From NCBI RefSeq assembly GCF_024814355.1, contig NZ_JANUXV010000001.1:434001-498000 (forward strand): a stretch of DNA of 64,000 bases, in the 5' to 3' direction. This document shows, in pieces, positions 44,176 through 53,404 of the stretch (positions are counted from its first letter, which is position 1; each line of letters begins with the position of its first letter). Origin of the DNA: Gleimia sp. 6138-11-ORH1. Its GTDB lineage: Bacteria; Actinomycetota; Actinomycetes; Actinomycetales; Actinomycetaceae. Below the pieces are notes generated by a model, which worked only from the letters and a program-made list of their open reading frames with translations, was not told where the DNA came from and ran no database searches. A program made the position numbers and the translations under genes.

Positions 44176-45920
44176 TGTCAGTGATATTAGTAATGGTTCC
44201 CCAGTGGGAAACCTGCTCTTTAGTTTTAGACGTACCCCCCGGTGCAGTAGCAGTAACTGCTGAAAAAGGGCAGGTAAAGGCAGCTACTTTAGCAGCTCAA
44301 AAAATGGGGATTAGGGTTGGAATGAAACTTAACTATGCGCGGTATCTTTATAAAGACCTGCTAGTAATGCCCCTAGATGAAAACCGGCTACAACGAAGTT
44401 TCGCAGTTGTGATGACAGCTTTAGAAGAAGTAACCCCTTTTGCACAAATAATGCGTCCTGGTTTAGCTTGTATTCCCTATGCGCAAAATGAATCTAAGAA
44501 ACTAAAGTTAGCGGAATTTCTAAATCAGTTGGTTGATGCAGTGGCACTGACAACTTCTGTTGAAGCCTATGTAGCCTACGGTGAAAGCTACTTAGATGCA
44601 TGGAGAAAACTAAATAATTATTTGCCCGGTAGACAAAAATGCAACTCGGTAAATGAACTTCCCCTCAGCTCACTAATTGATTTCTTCCCAGAAGAAAACA
44701 ACAGAGTAAAAGAAATGCTATTAGAGCTAAACGAAATGGGGATAGAAACTATCGCTGAAATACAGGCGCTTGGCTGGGGAAAAATACAAGCCCGCTTTGG
44801 ACTTGCCGCACACACCTTAAAACAGCTAGTAGCTGCGGATGAAGTTAAAACAATTATTCTAAAAAAAGAGCTTATTCCCCGGGTAGAACTGGAGTTTACT
44901 AAACCTATACAAGACCCACTGCTAATTGTGGGGCAATCTTTAGAAAAAGCACAGCAGCTGGTAACGGATCTGCAAGAAAAACAAGTTAGTGCACAAGGAA
45001 TCACAATCGCAGCAACACTGCAGATACCCCTACAAATAGCTGACGAAATAGGAAGGAAGTATTTAGAAACCCAAATAGTACAGGTAGACAGAAACTGGGC
45101 ACTTTTTACTTTTCCAACGGCAACTGAGATAACTGCTCGATTGCAATGGCAACTTCAAGTTTGGCTGCAACACTACCAGGCTCAAGCCGCTTTACAACTA
45201 GATAAAACTACTTATGAAACTTTTTGGGACACTGAAATCTATAAAGAAAGTTTCGGCATAAAACAACTAACTATTACGGCCACTGAACTGATCCCCATCG
45301 GAGAAACCCTGCAAAAACTCTGGGGGAATAAAACCGCTAACGACTTAAGAGCCATACGAACAGCTGAGAAACTGCAACATATTTTAGGAGCAGAACAAAC
45401 TCAACAAATAAAAATAACCGCAGGCTGGGATCCAATAAGTAAAGTCACCACCCATGCCTGGGGACAAAAGCCACCCCAACCAGCTTGGGAAACGTGGAAA
45501 CCTGCTGAAAAACTAGCTTCCTACCCAAATTCACAAAGTTCGCGAAGCTGGTACGGCAGATTTACCCTACCAGCCCCCAGTACAGTTTTTACTCCTCCTT
45601 TGAAGGCACAGTTATTAACTGCTTCATTAACTTCTGTAGAAATCACTTCTACCGGTTTATTAGCAGCTCCCCCCACATACTTAGCTTTAGAAGCAAAAAC
45701 ACATGAATATTTACTAAAACAACTACCAATTCCTAAAGAAACTGCAATTATTAGTGTCATTGGACCTTGGATACAGCTGGGGAAATGGTGGGAAACAAAC
45801 CAAAAAACAGGAAAAATCTGGCTTAAAATAACTCTGCAAACCACCCCGGAACTGGCAGAAAACTTACAGCTTTTAATGGTTTACACCCAACGAAACTGGT
45901 GGTTAGCAGGAATCTGGTAA
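44175..45920 (+). CDS. imuB: ImuB: Y-family polymerase-like mutasome hub
   Basis: A 581-residue Y-family homologue that lacks polymerase activity and links DnaE2 to the sliding clamp. The expected catalytic Asp near the N-terminus is replaced (VILVMVPQWETCSL), and the SxDE motif region reads RPGLACIPYAQ, without acidic residues. The segment GETLQKLWGNK near residue 387 aligns with the clamp-binding QLxLWG motif of mycobacterial ImuB, in degenerate form. The C-terminus is aromatic (RNWWLAGIW). I start at ATG 44175 (GAAAGGG upstream, one-base overlap with imuA'); an earlier frame start at 44130 lies inside imuA'. Confidence 0.85.
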   Translation: MSVILVMVPQWETCSLVLDVPPGAVAVTAEKGQVKAATLAAQKMGIRVGMKLNYARYLYKDLLVMPLDENRLQRSFAVVMTALEEVTPFAQIMRPGLACIPYAQNESKKLKLAEFLNQLVDAVALTTSVEAYVAYGESYLDAWRKLNNYLPGRQKCNSVNELPLSSLIDFFPEENNRVKEMLLELNEMGIETIAEIQALGWGKIQARFGLAAHTLKQLVAADEVKTIILKKELIPRVELEFTKPIQDPLLIVGQSLEKAQQLVTDLQEKQVSAQGITIAATLQIPLQIADEIGRKYLETQIVQVDRNWALFTFPTATEITARLQWQLQVWLQHYQAQAALQLDKTTYETFWDTEIYKESFGIKQLTITATELIPIGETLQKLWGNKTANDLRAIRTAEKLQHILGAEQTQQIKITAGWDPISKVTTHAWGQKPPQPAWETWKPAEKLASYPNSQSSRSWYGRFTLPAPSTVFTPPLKAQLLTASLTSVEITSTGLLAAPPTYLALEAKTHEYLLKQLPIPKETAIISVIGPWIQLGKWWETNQKTGKIWLKITLQTTPELAENLQLLMVYTQRNWWLAGIW

Positions 45921-46001
45921 AGCCTAATCGAAATGCGAATAAATTAAGTTAGAATCTTATGAGAGAAAAAGTAAAAAACAGCAAGGTAAATAGAGGAAAC
46001 T

Positions 46002-46637
46002 GTGGCTAAACTTTACTTCCGATACGGAGCAATGAACTCAGGAAAATCCACGGCCCTACTACAAGCTGCCTACAACTATGAAGAACGAGGCCAGCGGATT
46101 GTTCTAGCTAAACCAGCTATCGACGTAAAAGGCGATTCTAAAATCGTTTCACGTTTAGGAGTCACCCGCGAAGTACATATGCTAATCAGCGCACAAGACG
46201 ATTTTCGCGCCAAGTTCCAAAAAGTAGCTGCCGGCTATGACGAAAACGCCCTTATGAACGACGTAGAAATTCTACCAGTTGCCGCCATATTAGTAGATGA
46301 AGCCCAATTCTTCACCCCCCAGCAAATAGACGATATGCTTCGCATTGCCGTTTTAGATAACGTCCCCGTTTTAGCCTATGGAATTCGCACAGATTTCCAA
46401 ACCGTGGCTTTCCCCGGAGCCCGGCGCCTACTAGAGATCGCCCATACCTTAGAAGAACTAAAAACTATTTGCCGTTGCGGCCGCAAAGCCATTTTTAATG
46501 GGCGCACATTAGACGGAGAATTTATCTTCGACGGTGACCAAGTCGCTATCGACGGAGTAGCCGTAGGATATGAATCCCTCTGCGGAGCATGCTACTTAAG
46601 TGAAGCTAACGGCAAATTAGCGGAACAAACTCACTGA
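46002..46637 (+). CDS. tdk: Thymidine kinase (TK1 type)
   Basis: Phosphorylates thymidine in the salvage route to dTTP. The 211-residue protein has P-loop GAMNSGKST (residues 9-17), VDEAQFF near 98, and a zinc site from CRC and CGAC pairs around the lasso loop. The GTG start is preceded by GAGGAAA. It sits between imuB (81-bp gap, with a possible TAGAAT -10 at 45950-45955) and the SNF2 gene (25-bp gap), so it may be transcribed alone or by read-through from the SOS promoter. Confidence 0.95.
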   Translation: MAKLYFRYGAMNSGKSTALLQAAYNYEERGQRIVLAKPAIDVKGDSKIVSRLGVTREVHMLISAQDDFRAKFQKVAAGYDENALMNDVEILPVAAILVDEAQFFTPQQIDDMLRIAVLDNVPVLAYGIRTDFQTVAFPGARRLLEIAHTLEELKTICRCGRKAIFNGRTLDGEFIFDGDQVAIDGVAVGYESLCGACYLSEANGKLAEQTH

Positions 46638-46662
46638 ATCCTTGTAAAACGGAAGAAACCTG

Positions 46663-49600
46663 TTGAAACCTCTAACTGCGTTAGAAAAAACTATCGCTAC
46701 CTTAACCGAAGAAGCTGGGATCCGCTTAGCCGGACCAGCTACTTTTAGCATGGGAAGAGTCCTTGCAGATAGTGGGGCAGTTACTTTTTGGCAGTTCAAC
46801 AGTGAAAAAACAGAAATCATTGCCAAAGTAAAAGGCGGAGGCCTAACCTACACCTGCTGGATTAGCCAACCAGGTAAACAGCCAAGAGACTTAGACCTGC
46901 GGTGCGCCTGCTCCATCGGTAGCTACTGCAAACACGTACTGGCAGCACTATGGAAAATAAGTGAAGAAAAAAGCCAGCAACAACTTACCTGGCGCGATAC
47001 CTTAGATAATTTCTTAGCAAAACCAATTACCGGACAGCCCCTGGCATTAGTTATCGAAACTACCATCCACCCGCCGGAAATCACAGTGCGGCGAAAAAAT
47101 GCAGCTGATAAATGGGTAGCTACCCGAGCTAGCTGGACAGATTTAACTTCCACAAAATGGAAGTCAGTAACTGAAGATCTCCGGATCGACCACCTAAAAA
47201 TGGTGCGAAAAATCTGGAATACTGCACAGCGTTCACTAAGTTGGGTAAATAACCGAAGCATATCTTTAACTAACTTAGAACACCGAGCATGGAAACTACT
47301 CCAAGAAGCCGAAAAACTTGGCATCGAATTATTCTTAGACGACACCGACCACCCATTAGAAATAGCAACTGAAGAAATCGACTTAAGGTTTGACGCACAC
47401 ACCTTAAAAAATGGGGATCTGGAACTAATTGTGGTTGGACAATACGCCGGGCAAATCATTCCCTACCCGCAAGTTTTAGATACCCACCCCGCCCTCGTTA
47501 AATTTAAAAACCGAATCCTAATTCCCGTAGCTGAAGAAAGCAACCAACTGGTTGAAGCAGCCAAACAACAACGCAGAATCGTAATCCCCCAAGCAGACCA
47601 CAAAGAATACGAAGCACACTACCTTCCCTACCTATCCCACCTACTGGTGGCAGACCAAACTCTGCATGGACCGTATATAACTGCAGAAGTTGAATTAGCT
47701 GACTACCAACTTAAAATAGACTGGCAAGTAAGATACGAAAACGAAACCCAAACGCTTAAACTTGCCTGGTTCCAAGCTAAAACTACTCGCCCAGCAGATC
47801 AGGAAATCTTTCAACAAGTTCGCCAACTAATCCTTGAAAATGCCACGGACCTAACCGAAATAGACCCAGAAAGGCAAACAAACTACCTGGGAATCGAAAA
47901 ATTCACACAGTTACAAAAACTGGTAGAAGCCACCCAAAGCCAAACCCAGTGGCTTACTTGGAATCTCAGCGCAGCTGTAGCCCAAATGCAGATAAGTCAA
48001 ACTCCGGCAGTTATTCGCCTACAAAATGTAGAAACGCTCGACAGAGAAAAGCCCGACTGGTTCAACCTAGAAGTTGTAATTGAAGTAGGGGATCAGCTGG
48101 TATCGATTGAGGAAGTCTTTAAAGCCCTGGCCAACCAAAGAACCTGGGTAAAAACCGAATCCGGTATCTGGGTGGAACTAGATTTAACTCAAATAGAAAA
48201 CCTTAGAGCACTCTTAGAAGGAATCAGCGGTAGTAATTGGGAAGGGCAGATTCTCCAAGTCCCAAAGGTGCGTTTGGGAATGCTCACTAGCTTAGAACAT
48301 TACGAAGTTGATATTAGTGGAATCGAAAAATGGATTACACAAGTTGCAGAGCTGGTCGCTGAAACTCCAGAAAGAACCCTCCCTAAACCAAAAAATGCGG
48401 CGCTGCGCCCCTACCAAATCGCCGGAAGCGCCTGGCTGGACAGAGTCACTAGCCGAGGTTTTGGCGCGATCCTTGCAGATGACATGGGGCTGGGGAAAAC
48501 CCTGCAAATACTCACCGTATTAGAAGCTAAACGGCGTGCAAAAGAACTAAAAAATGGGGTAGTGGTAGTCGCTCCTACCTCAGTTCTACAAGTCTGGGCA
48601 GACGAAGCTAAACGCTTTTACCCCCAGCTACAAGTCACTATCGTTAGACACAGTAAAAAGAAACGCTCCCAAACTATAGCGGAACTACTCAAAGAAAACG
48701 ATGTGCTGATCACCTCATGGAATCTACTGCAAATCGATGCGAAAGAATATCAGCAGGTACAGTTAGACGGGGTAGTATTCGACGAAGCACAAGCCATTAA
48801 GAACCCACGTACCAGCCAGCATAAAGCAGCAAAAGACCTGCAAACACAATGGAAAATTGCGTCCACCGGAACTCCAATTGAAAATAGTCTCAGCGACTTA
48901 TGGGCAATCATGCGGGTTATAAACCCCGGATTACTGCCAGGTTTTACCGAGTTTAATCTTCAATACGGAAAACGCGTAGAAAACTACGCGGACCCAGAAA
49001 TATCCAAACGACTCCAAGCACTCATACAACCATTTATGAAACGGAGGACTAAAACACTCGTAGCTCCGCAACTTCCAGCAAAAATAGAACAAATAATCTC
49101 TGTCCAGTTAGAAGCCAAACATCGTAGACTATACGAGCGGTACTTAAATCAACACCGTAAAGAACTACTCGCCGTAGCAGAAGACGGAGCTACCGCAGGA
49201 TTCAAAGTGATTACTGGGCTAAATCAGCTGCGCCAGCTGGCCCTGGACCCAGCCTTAGTTGAAAAAGACGCGCATTGGCCAGAATCGGCAAAAACTAAAG
49301 CCCTGCTTGAGCTACTTCTACCACTAATCGCAGAAGGTAAAAAATCTTTAGTATTCTCGCAGTACACCGCATATCTGCAGCGCGTGAAAGACAGTTTAAC
49401 AACCGTTGGAATAGAGTACACCTATCTTGACGGGAGTACACAGAACCGCCAACAGGTTATTGAAAACTTTAGGAAATCCGCAGTCCCCGTATTTTTAATT
49501 TCATTAAAAGCCGGAGGAACTGGATTAACCCTTACCGAAGCTGAAAATGTTTTTATACTTGACCCCTGGTGGAATCCGGCAACCGAAAATCAAGCGATCG

Positions 49601-49779
49601 ACCGAGCACACCGCATTGGACAAAATAAAACAGTTAATGTTTACCGCCTATGTGCCGAGGGAACTATTGAAGAAAAAGTAATGGCACTGCAAGAACATAA
49701 ACGCATAGTTGCAGAAGCAATTGTTGGAGAAAAAGTAGAAGCCCTTAAAATAGCAGACCTACAAGCAATACTAAGCTAA
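46663..49779 (+). CDS. SNF2-family DNA translocase with N-terminal SWIM zinc finger
   Basis: A 1038-residue protein. A SWIM finger is at residues 81-91 (C-x-C...C-x-H in CACSIGSYCKH). A long middle region of about 450 residues follows. The Swi2/Snf2 motor has Walker A DDMGLGKT near 606, DEAQAIKNP near 707, and the helicase C signature AIDRAHRIGQ near 985. These motors move on duplex DNA and displace proteins, including stalled RNA polymerase. It starts with TTG behind GGAAG. It directly precedes dnaE2, and its stop lies 2 bp before a 34-bp palindrome carrying the dnaE2 LexA site. Function here is unknown. Confidence 0.88.
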   Translation: MKPLTALEKTIATLTEEAGIRLAGPATFSMGRVLADSGAVTFWQFNSEKTEIIAKVKGGGLTYTCWISQPGKQPRDLDLRCACSIGSYCKHVLAALWKISEEKSQQQLTWRDTLDNFLAKPITGQPLALVIETTIHPPEITVRRKNAADKWVATRASWTDLTSTKWKSVTEDLRIDHLKMVRKIWNTAQRSLSWVNNRSISLTNLEHRAWKLLQEAEKLGIELFLDDTDHPLEIATEEIDLRFDAHTLKNGDLELIVVGQYAGQIIPYPQVLDTHPALVKFKNRILIPVAEESNQLVEAAKQQRRIVIPQADHKEYEAHYLPYLSHLLVADQTLHGPYITAEVELADYQLKIDWQVRYENETQTLKLAWFQAKTTRPADQEIFQQVRQLILENATDLTEIDPERQTNYLGIEKFTQLQKLVEATQSQTQWLTWNLSAAVAQMQISQTPAVIRLQNVETLDREKPDWFNLEVVIEVGDQLVSIEEVFKALANQRTWVKTESGIWVELDLTQIENLRALLEGISGSNWEGQILQVPKVRLGMLTSLEHYEVDISGIEKWITQVAELVAETPERTLPKPKNAALRPYQIAGSAWLDRVTSRGFGAILADDMGLGKTLQILTVLEAKRRAKELKNGVVVVAPTSVLQVWADEAKRFYPQLQVTIVRHSKKKRSQTIAELLKENDVLITSWNLLQIDAKEYQQVQLDGVVFDEAQAIKNPRTSQHKAAKDLQTQWKIASTGTPIENSLSDLWAIMRVINPGLLPGFTEFNLQYGKRVENYADPEISKRLQALIQPFMKRRTKTLVAPQLPAKIEQIISVQLEAKHRRLYERYLNQHRKELLAVAEDGATAGFKVITGLNQLRQLALDPALVEKDAHWPESAKTKALLELLLPLIAEGKKSLVFSQYTAYLQRVKDSLTTVGIEYTYLDGSTQNRQQVIENFRKSAVPVFLISLKAGGTGLTLTEAENVFILDPWWNPATENQAIDRAHRIGQNKTVNVYRLCAEGTIEEKVMALQEHKRIVAEAIVGEKVEALKIADLQAILS

Positions 49780-49780
49780 A

Positions 49781-49814
49781 CCTACTATATCGAACAGATG
49801 TTCGATATAGTAGG
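49781..49814. promoter_or_regulatory. Perfect LexA operator within a 34-bp inverted repeat before dnaE2
   Basis: TCGAACAGATGTTCGA (49790-49805) fits the consensus at every arm position. It is the centre of a perfect inverted repeat with 15-bp arms (49781-49795 and 49800-49814) around AGAT. The right arm runs into the dnaE2 ribosome site (AGGAGG, 49812-49817). As RNA the repeat could fold and end SNF2 transcription or mask the ribosome site, besides binding LexA as DNA. Confidence 0.9.
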
Positions 49815-49817
49815 AGG

Positions 49818-52800
49818 GTGTCACAATACGCAGAACTACACGCCCATAGCTGCTACAGCTTTCTCTACGGCGCCGACCACCCAGAAACCCTAGTTAAACA
49901 AGCCAAAGAACTGGGGCTAACCGGAATAGCAATTTTGGACTACCACGGAATGTACGGCGCAGTAAAAACTGCAGTTGCAGCCAAAACACACGAAATAAAA
50001 AGCATCTACGGAACAGAAATACTGGTAAAAGACCCAGACCTAGGCTTAGTCCACCTACCTGTACTGGCAAATAACGTAAAAGGCTACCACCAACTTTGCA
50101 AACTAATCTCAGATACCCAACTTGCCAACACCAGCCGTCAAGACACTATTCTCAGCTGGGAAGAAATCGCCACCCACTTTCAAGATAACTGGACTATCCT
50201 CACCGGAACTACCAAAGGCCCCCTTCGGAAAGCCCTCAACAAAACAGGAATAACAGGAGGAAAACAACTCCTACAAAAACTAACTGGCTTATTCGGAAAC
50301 GCCCTCGCCATTGAAAGCAACCTACAAACCCCCGAAGAACAAGAACTTACCAGCCACCAGCTAGCCACTTTAGCGAAACAACTACAACTTCCCCTAATAG
50401 CTACAGGCGCTGTCAAAGCCGCCCACATTAACTCACTTCCACGCGCAAACGTACTCAACGCCATCCACCTAAAAGGAACTTTAGAACAAACCGAACCATA
50501 CTTAGAAGCCTTCCCCGCAATACTACGAAGCGCAAGCGAAATGGAAAAAATCCATAAATACTATCCCCAAGCCACAGAAAACGCCGCAGAACTAGCCGAA
50601 AAACTCGCTTTCAACCTAAACCTAATCGCCCCGCAACTACCCAAAGGAATCATCCCTCCAAACGAAACCGAAGAAAGTTGGCTCCGCAAATGCACCTATC
50701 AAGGCGCCTATAAAAGATACGGCACCCCAAATGAAAACCCCAAAGCCTGGGAAACTATCGAATCCGAATTACAGATAATTACCCAGCTGGGATTTTGCGG
50801 ATATTTCCTCATCGTTAAAGAAATCGTTGATTTTTGCCTGGCCAATGACATTCTCTGTCAAGGAAGAGGCTCCGCAGCAAACTCGGCAGTTTGCTACAGT
50901 CTGGGAATAACCGCAGTAGATGCAGTCAAACATCAACTCATGTTCGCGCGTTTCCTTTCCCCAGACCGCGATGGGCCACCCGATATAGATATCGACATAG
51001 AAGCCGAACGCCGTGAAGAAGTAATCCAACACGTTTACGAAAAATACGGACGACACAATGCCGCCCAAGTAGCTAACGTGATTACCTATAGAACTCGTTA
51101 CGCCATTAGTGACGTGGCAAAAACCTTTGGATACAGTGAAGCAATTGCCCGCAGTTGGAGTAAACAACTCACCCCCATCCCCATAGACCCCAGAGTGGAA
51201 AAAATCGCAAAACAACTACGAAAATTTCCGCGCCACCTGGGAGTGCACACCGGCGGAATGGTACTTACCCGCCAACCCGTCTCAGAAATCTGCCCCCTGC
51301 AATGGGCAAGCAAAACTGGGCGCACCATCCTCCAATGGGATAAAGAAGACTGTGCCGAGGTCGGATTAGTAAAGTTCGATCTTTTAGGACTAGGTATGCT
51401 AACCGCCCTAAAACGTATGTTCACCGCCCTCGAAAAAATGGGACACAGGGGAACAGACGGAAAGAAACTAAACCTATATAACCTCCCCGCTGAAGACCCC
51501 GCCGTTTACGACCTGCTTTGCGCGGCAGATACCGTAGGAGTCTTTCAAGTAGAATCGCGCGCCCAAATGAACACCCTCCCACGTCTAAAACCCCGCTGCT
51601 TTTACGACCTGGTAGTAGAAGTCGCTCTGATCCGCCCCGGGCCGATTCAAGGAAACGCAGTAAATCCCTACCTGCGCCGCAGATTAGGTAAAGAACCCAT
51701 TACATACATACACCCCAGCTTAGAACCCATTTTGCAACGCACCTTGGGAGTCCCCATCTTCCAAGAACAGCTAATGCAAATCGCCGTAGAGACAGCCGGC
51801 TTTACCACCGCCGAAGCAGACCAGCTACGTAAAGCAATCAGCGCAAAAGACTCCAGCGAAAAACTCGCAAAACTAAAACCTAAACTTTTTGCAGGGATAG
51901 CAGCCAAAGGAATCTCTAAAGAAAACGCCGAAACAATCTTCAACTATTTCAAAGGCTACGCCCAATTTGGCTTCCCCGAATCACACGCTTTTTCATTCGC
52001 CTACATTGTCTATGCGTCTGCCTGGATGAAAGTACACCACCGCGCAGAATTCTACGCGGCACTAATAGCCTCTCAACCCATGGGATTTTATTCCGTTGCC
52101 AGCTTGATCGCAGACGCTCGCCGGCACAACGTAAAAGTACACGCAGTAGACGTAAACTCTTCGCAGTGGCTCACTAAAGCAGAAAATGAAGAAGTTTACC
52201 TGGGGTTACACCTGCTAAAAGGACTGGGAAAAAATACGGCTCAGCGTATTGTCAAAGCCCGTGAAAAAGCCCCTTTTACTTCTTTAACAGAAGTAGCTTG
52301 GCGCTGCCAACTAAACGAAACACACCTGCGCCTTTTAGGGCTTGCCGGAGCATTCAATAGTTTGGGAATAAACCGGCGCGATGTTCTCTGGCAAGCTCGT
52401 TTCCTAACACAAAACGAAAAACAACCGACTCTCCCTGGACTAGAATTTTCGCCCGTCACACTACCAGAAATGACTAAACCCCAAGAAATACAAGCAGACT
52501 ACCAACTGGCACAAGGAAGCGCCCAACTCCACCCCTTTGAACTACTTAGAACAGACCTCACTAACCGCGGAATTATGAGTTGTGCAGCAGGAAAACAAGC
52601 AGCCGATAAACAGAGGATAAAAGTAGCTGGCCTGGTTACTCACCGGCAGCGCCCCGCCACCGCTAAAGGGGTAGTATTCCTAGCTTTAGAAGATGAAACT
52701 GGAATCATAAATGTACGCTGCTCAATAGGATTATGGAAACGATACCGACTAACTGCATTAAACACGAACGCGTTGATTATTCGCGGAGTAGCAGACACCG

Positions 52801-52883
52801 CTGACAATGCATTTTTGCTAGTAGCAGATAAGATTGAAAAATGTGAAGTGAATGTGCAAACACAGTCACGTGATTTTCGATAG
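49818..52883 (+). CDS. dnaE2: Error-prone DNA polymerase III alpha subunit DnaE2
   Basis: The catalytic subunit of the SOS mutasome. The 1021-residue protein begins with the PHP domain (ELHAHSCYSFLYGA) and has the C-family catalytic motif PDIDIDIE near residue 388, fingers and tau-like regions (GLVKFDLLGLGMLTAL, RPGPIQGNAVNPYL), and a C-terminal OB domain. The usual DnaE1 C-terminal clamp and tau-binding tail is absent, as in DnaE2. Start is GTG, abutting AGGAGG with no spacer; no other in-frame start lies before the conserved PHP motif, so initiation may be inefficient. The CYTH gene follows by 11 bp. Confidence 0.95.
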   Translation: MSQYAELHAHSCYSFLYGADHPETLVKQAKELGLTGIAILDYHGMYGAVKTAVAAKTHEIKSIYGTEILVKDPDLGLVHLPVLANNVKGYHQLCKLISDTQLANTSRQDTILSWEEIATHFQDNWTILTGTTKGPLRKALNKTGITGGKQLLQKLTGLFGNALAIESNLQTPEEQELTSHQLATLAKQLQLPLIATGAVKAAHINSLPRANVLNAIHLKGTLEQTEPYLEAFPAILRSASEMEKIHKYYPQATENAAELAEKLAFNLNLIAPQLPKGIIPPNETEESWLRKCTYQGAYKRYGTPNENPKAWETIESELQIITQLGFCGYFLIVKEIVDFCLANDILCQGRGSAANSAVCYSLGITAVDAVKHQLMFARFLSPDRDGPPDIDIDIEAERREEVIQHVYEKYGRHNAAQVANVITYRTRYAISDVAKTFGYSEAIARSWSKQLTPIPIDPRVEKIAKQLRKFPRHLGVHTGGMVLTRQPVSEICPLQWASKTGRTILQWDKEDCAEVGLVKFDLLGLGMLTALKRMFTALEKMGHRGTDGKKLNLYNLPAEDPAVYDLLCAADTVGVFQVESRAQMNTLPRLKPRCFYDLVVEVALIRPGPIQGNAVNPYLRRRLGKEPITYIHPSLEPILQRTLGVPIFQEQLMQIAVETAGFTTAEADQLRKAISAKDSSEKLAKLKPKLFAGIAAKGISKENAETIFNYFKGYAQFGFPESHAFSFAYIVYASAWMKVHHRAEFYAALIASQPMGFYSVASLIADARRHNVKVHAVDVNSSQWLTKAENEEVYLGLHLLKGLGKNTAQRIVKAREKAPFTSLTEVAWRCQLNETHLRLLGLAGAFNSLGINRRDVLWQARFLTQNEKQPTLPGLEFSPVTLPEMTKPQEIQADYQLAQGSAQLHPFELLRTDLTNRGIMSCAAGKQAADKQRIKVAGLVTHRQRPATAKGVVFLALEDETGIINVRCSIGLWKRYRLTALNTNALIIRGVADTADNAFLLVADKIEKCEVNVQTQSRDFR

Positions 52884-52894
52884 GAAACCTGACG

Positions 52895-53386
52895 ATGGCA
52901 GTTGAAATAGAACGTAAATTTTTAGTCGTAGCAGACGGGTGGAAAACCCTAGTTGAAAGCAGCGACCACTACGGGCAAGGCTACCTGGCTACGGCAGAAA
53001 ACTGTTTAGTGCGCGTCAGAGTAGGAAATACCCAAGCATGGCTCACCCTAAAAGGACGCGATCAACATGATCCGAATATGCCCGGAGAAATCTTAAAACG
53101 AGTGGAATATGAATACCCAATTCCCAAAGCAGACGGCCAGCAAATGCTTGCAGAAATGTCCTACGCTTCTTTAGAAAAAACCCGCCATTACCTAAAAACC
53201 TCTGAACACGTTTGGACAGTAGATGTATTCTTAGGTGCCCTTACCGGACTGGTCCTTTTAGAAATCGAAGGTGACAATGTAGAAACCCTAACTGCCGCTG
53301 ATTTACCGGCTTGGGTAGGAAAAGAAGTCACCCACGATCCACAGTATGCGAACGCAAATTTAGCATTGAAACAAGCAACTGCTTAA
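52895..53386 (+). CDS. CYTH domain protein
   Basis: A 163-residue CYTH protein with the signature EIERKFLV at residues 4-11 and repeated basic/acidic strands (CLVRVRVGNTQAWLTLKG, VLLEIEGDN) of the triphosphate tunnel fold. Members include inorganic triphosphatases and class IV adenylate cyclases; simple bacterial ones are usually triphosphatases. It starts 11 bp after dnaE2 and may share its message. No link to mutagenesis is known. Confidence 0.9.
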   Translation: MAVEIERKFLVVADGWKTLVESSDHYGQGYLATAENCLVRVRVGNTQAWLTLKGRDQHDPNMPGEILKRVEYEYPIPKADGQQMLAEMSYASLEKTRHYLKTSEHVWTVDVFLGALTGLVLLEIEGDNVETLTAADLPAWVGKEVTHDPQYANANLALKQATA

Positions 53387-53404
53387 CTAAGTTTCACAAA
53401 AGGA

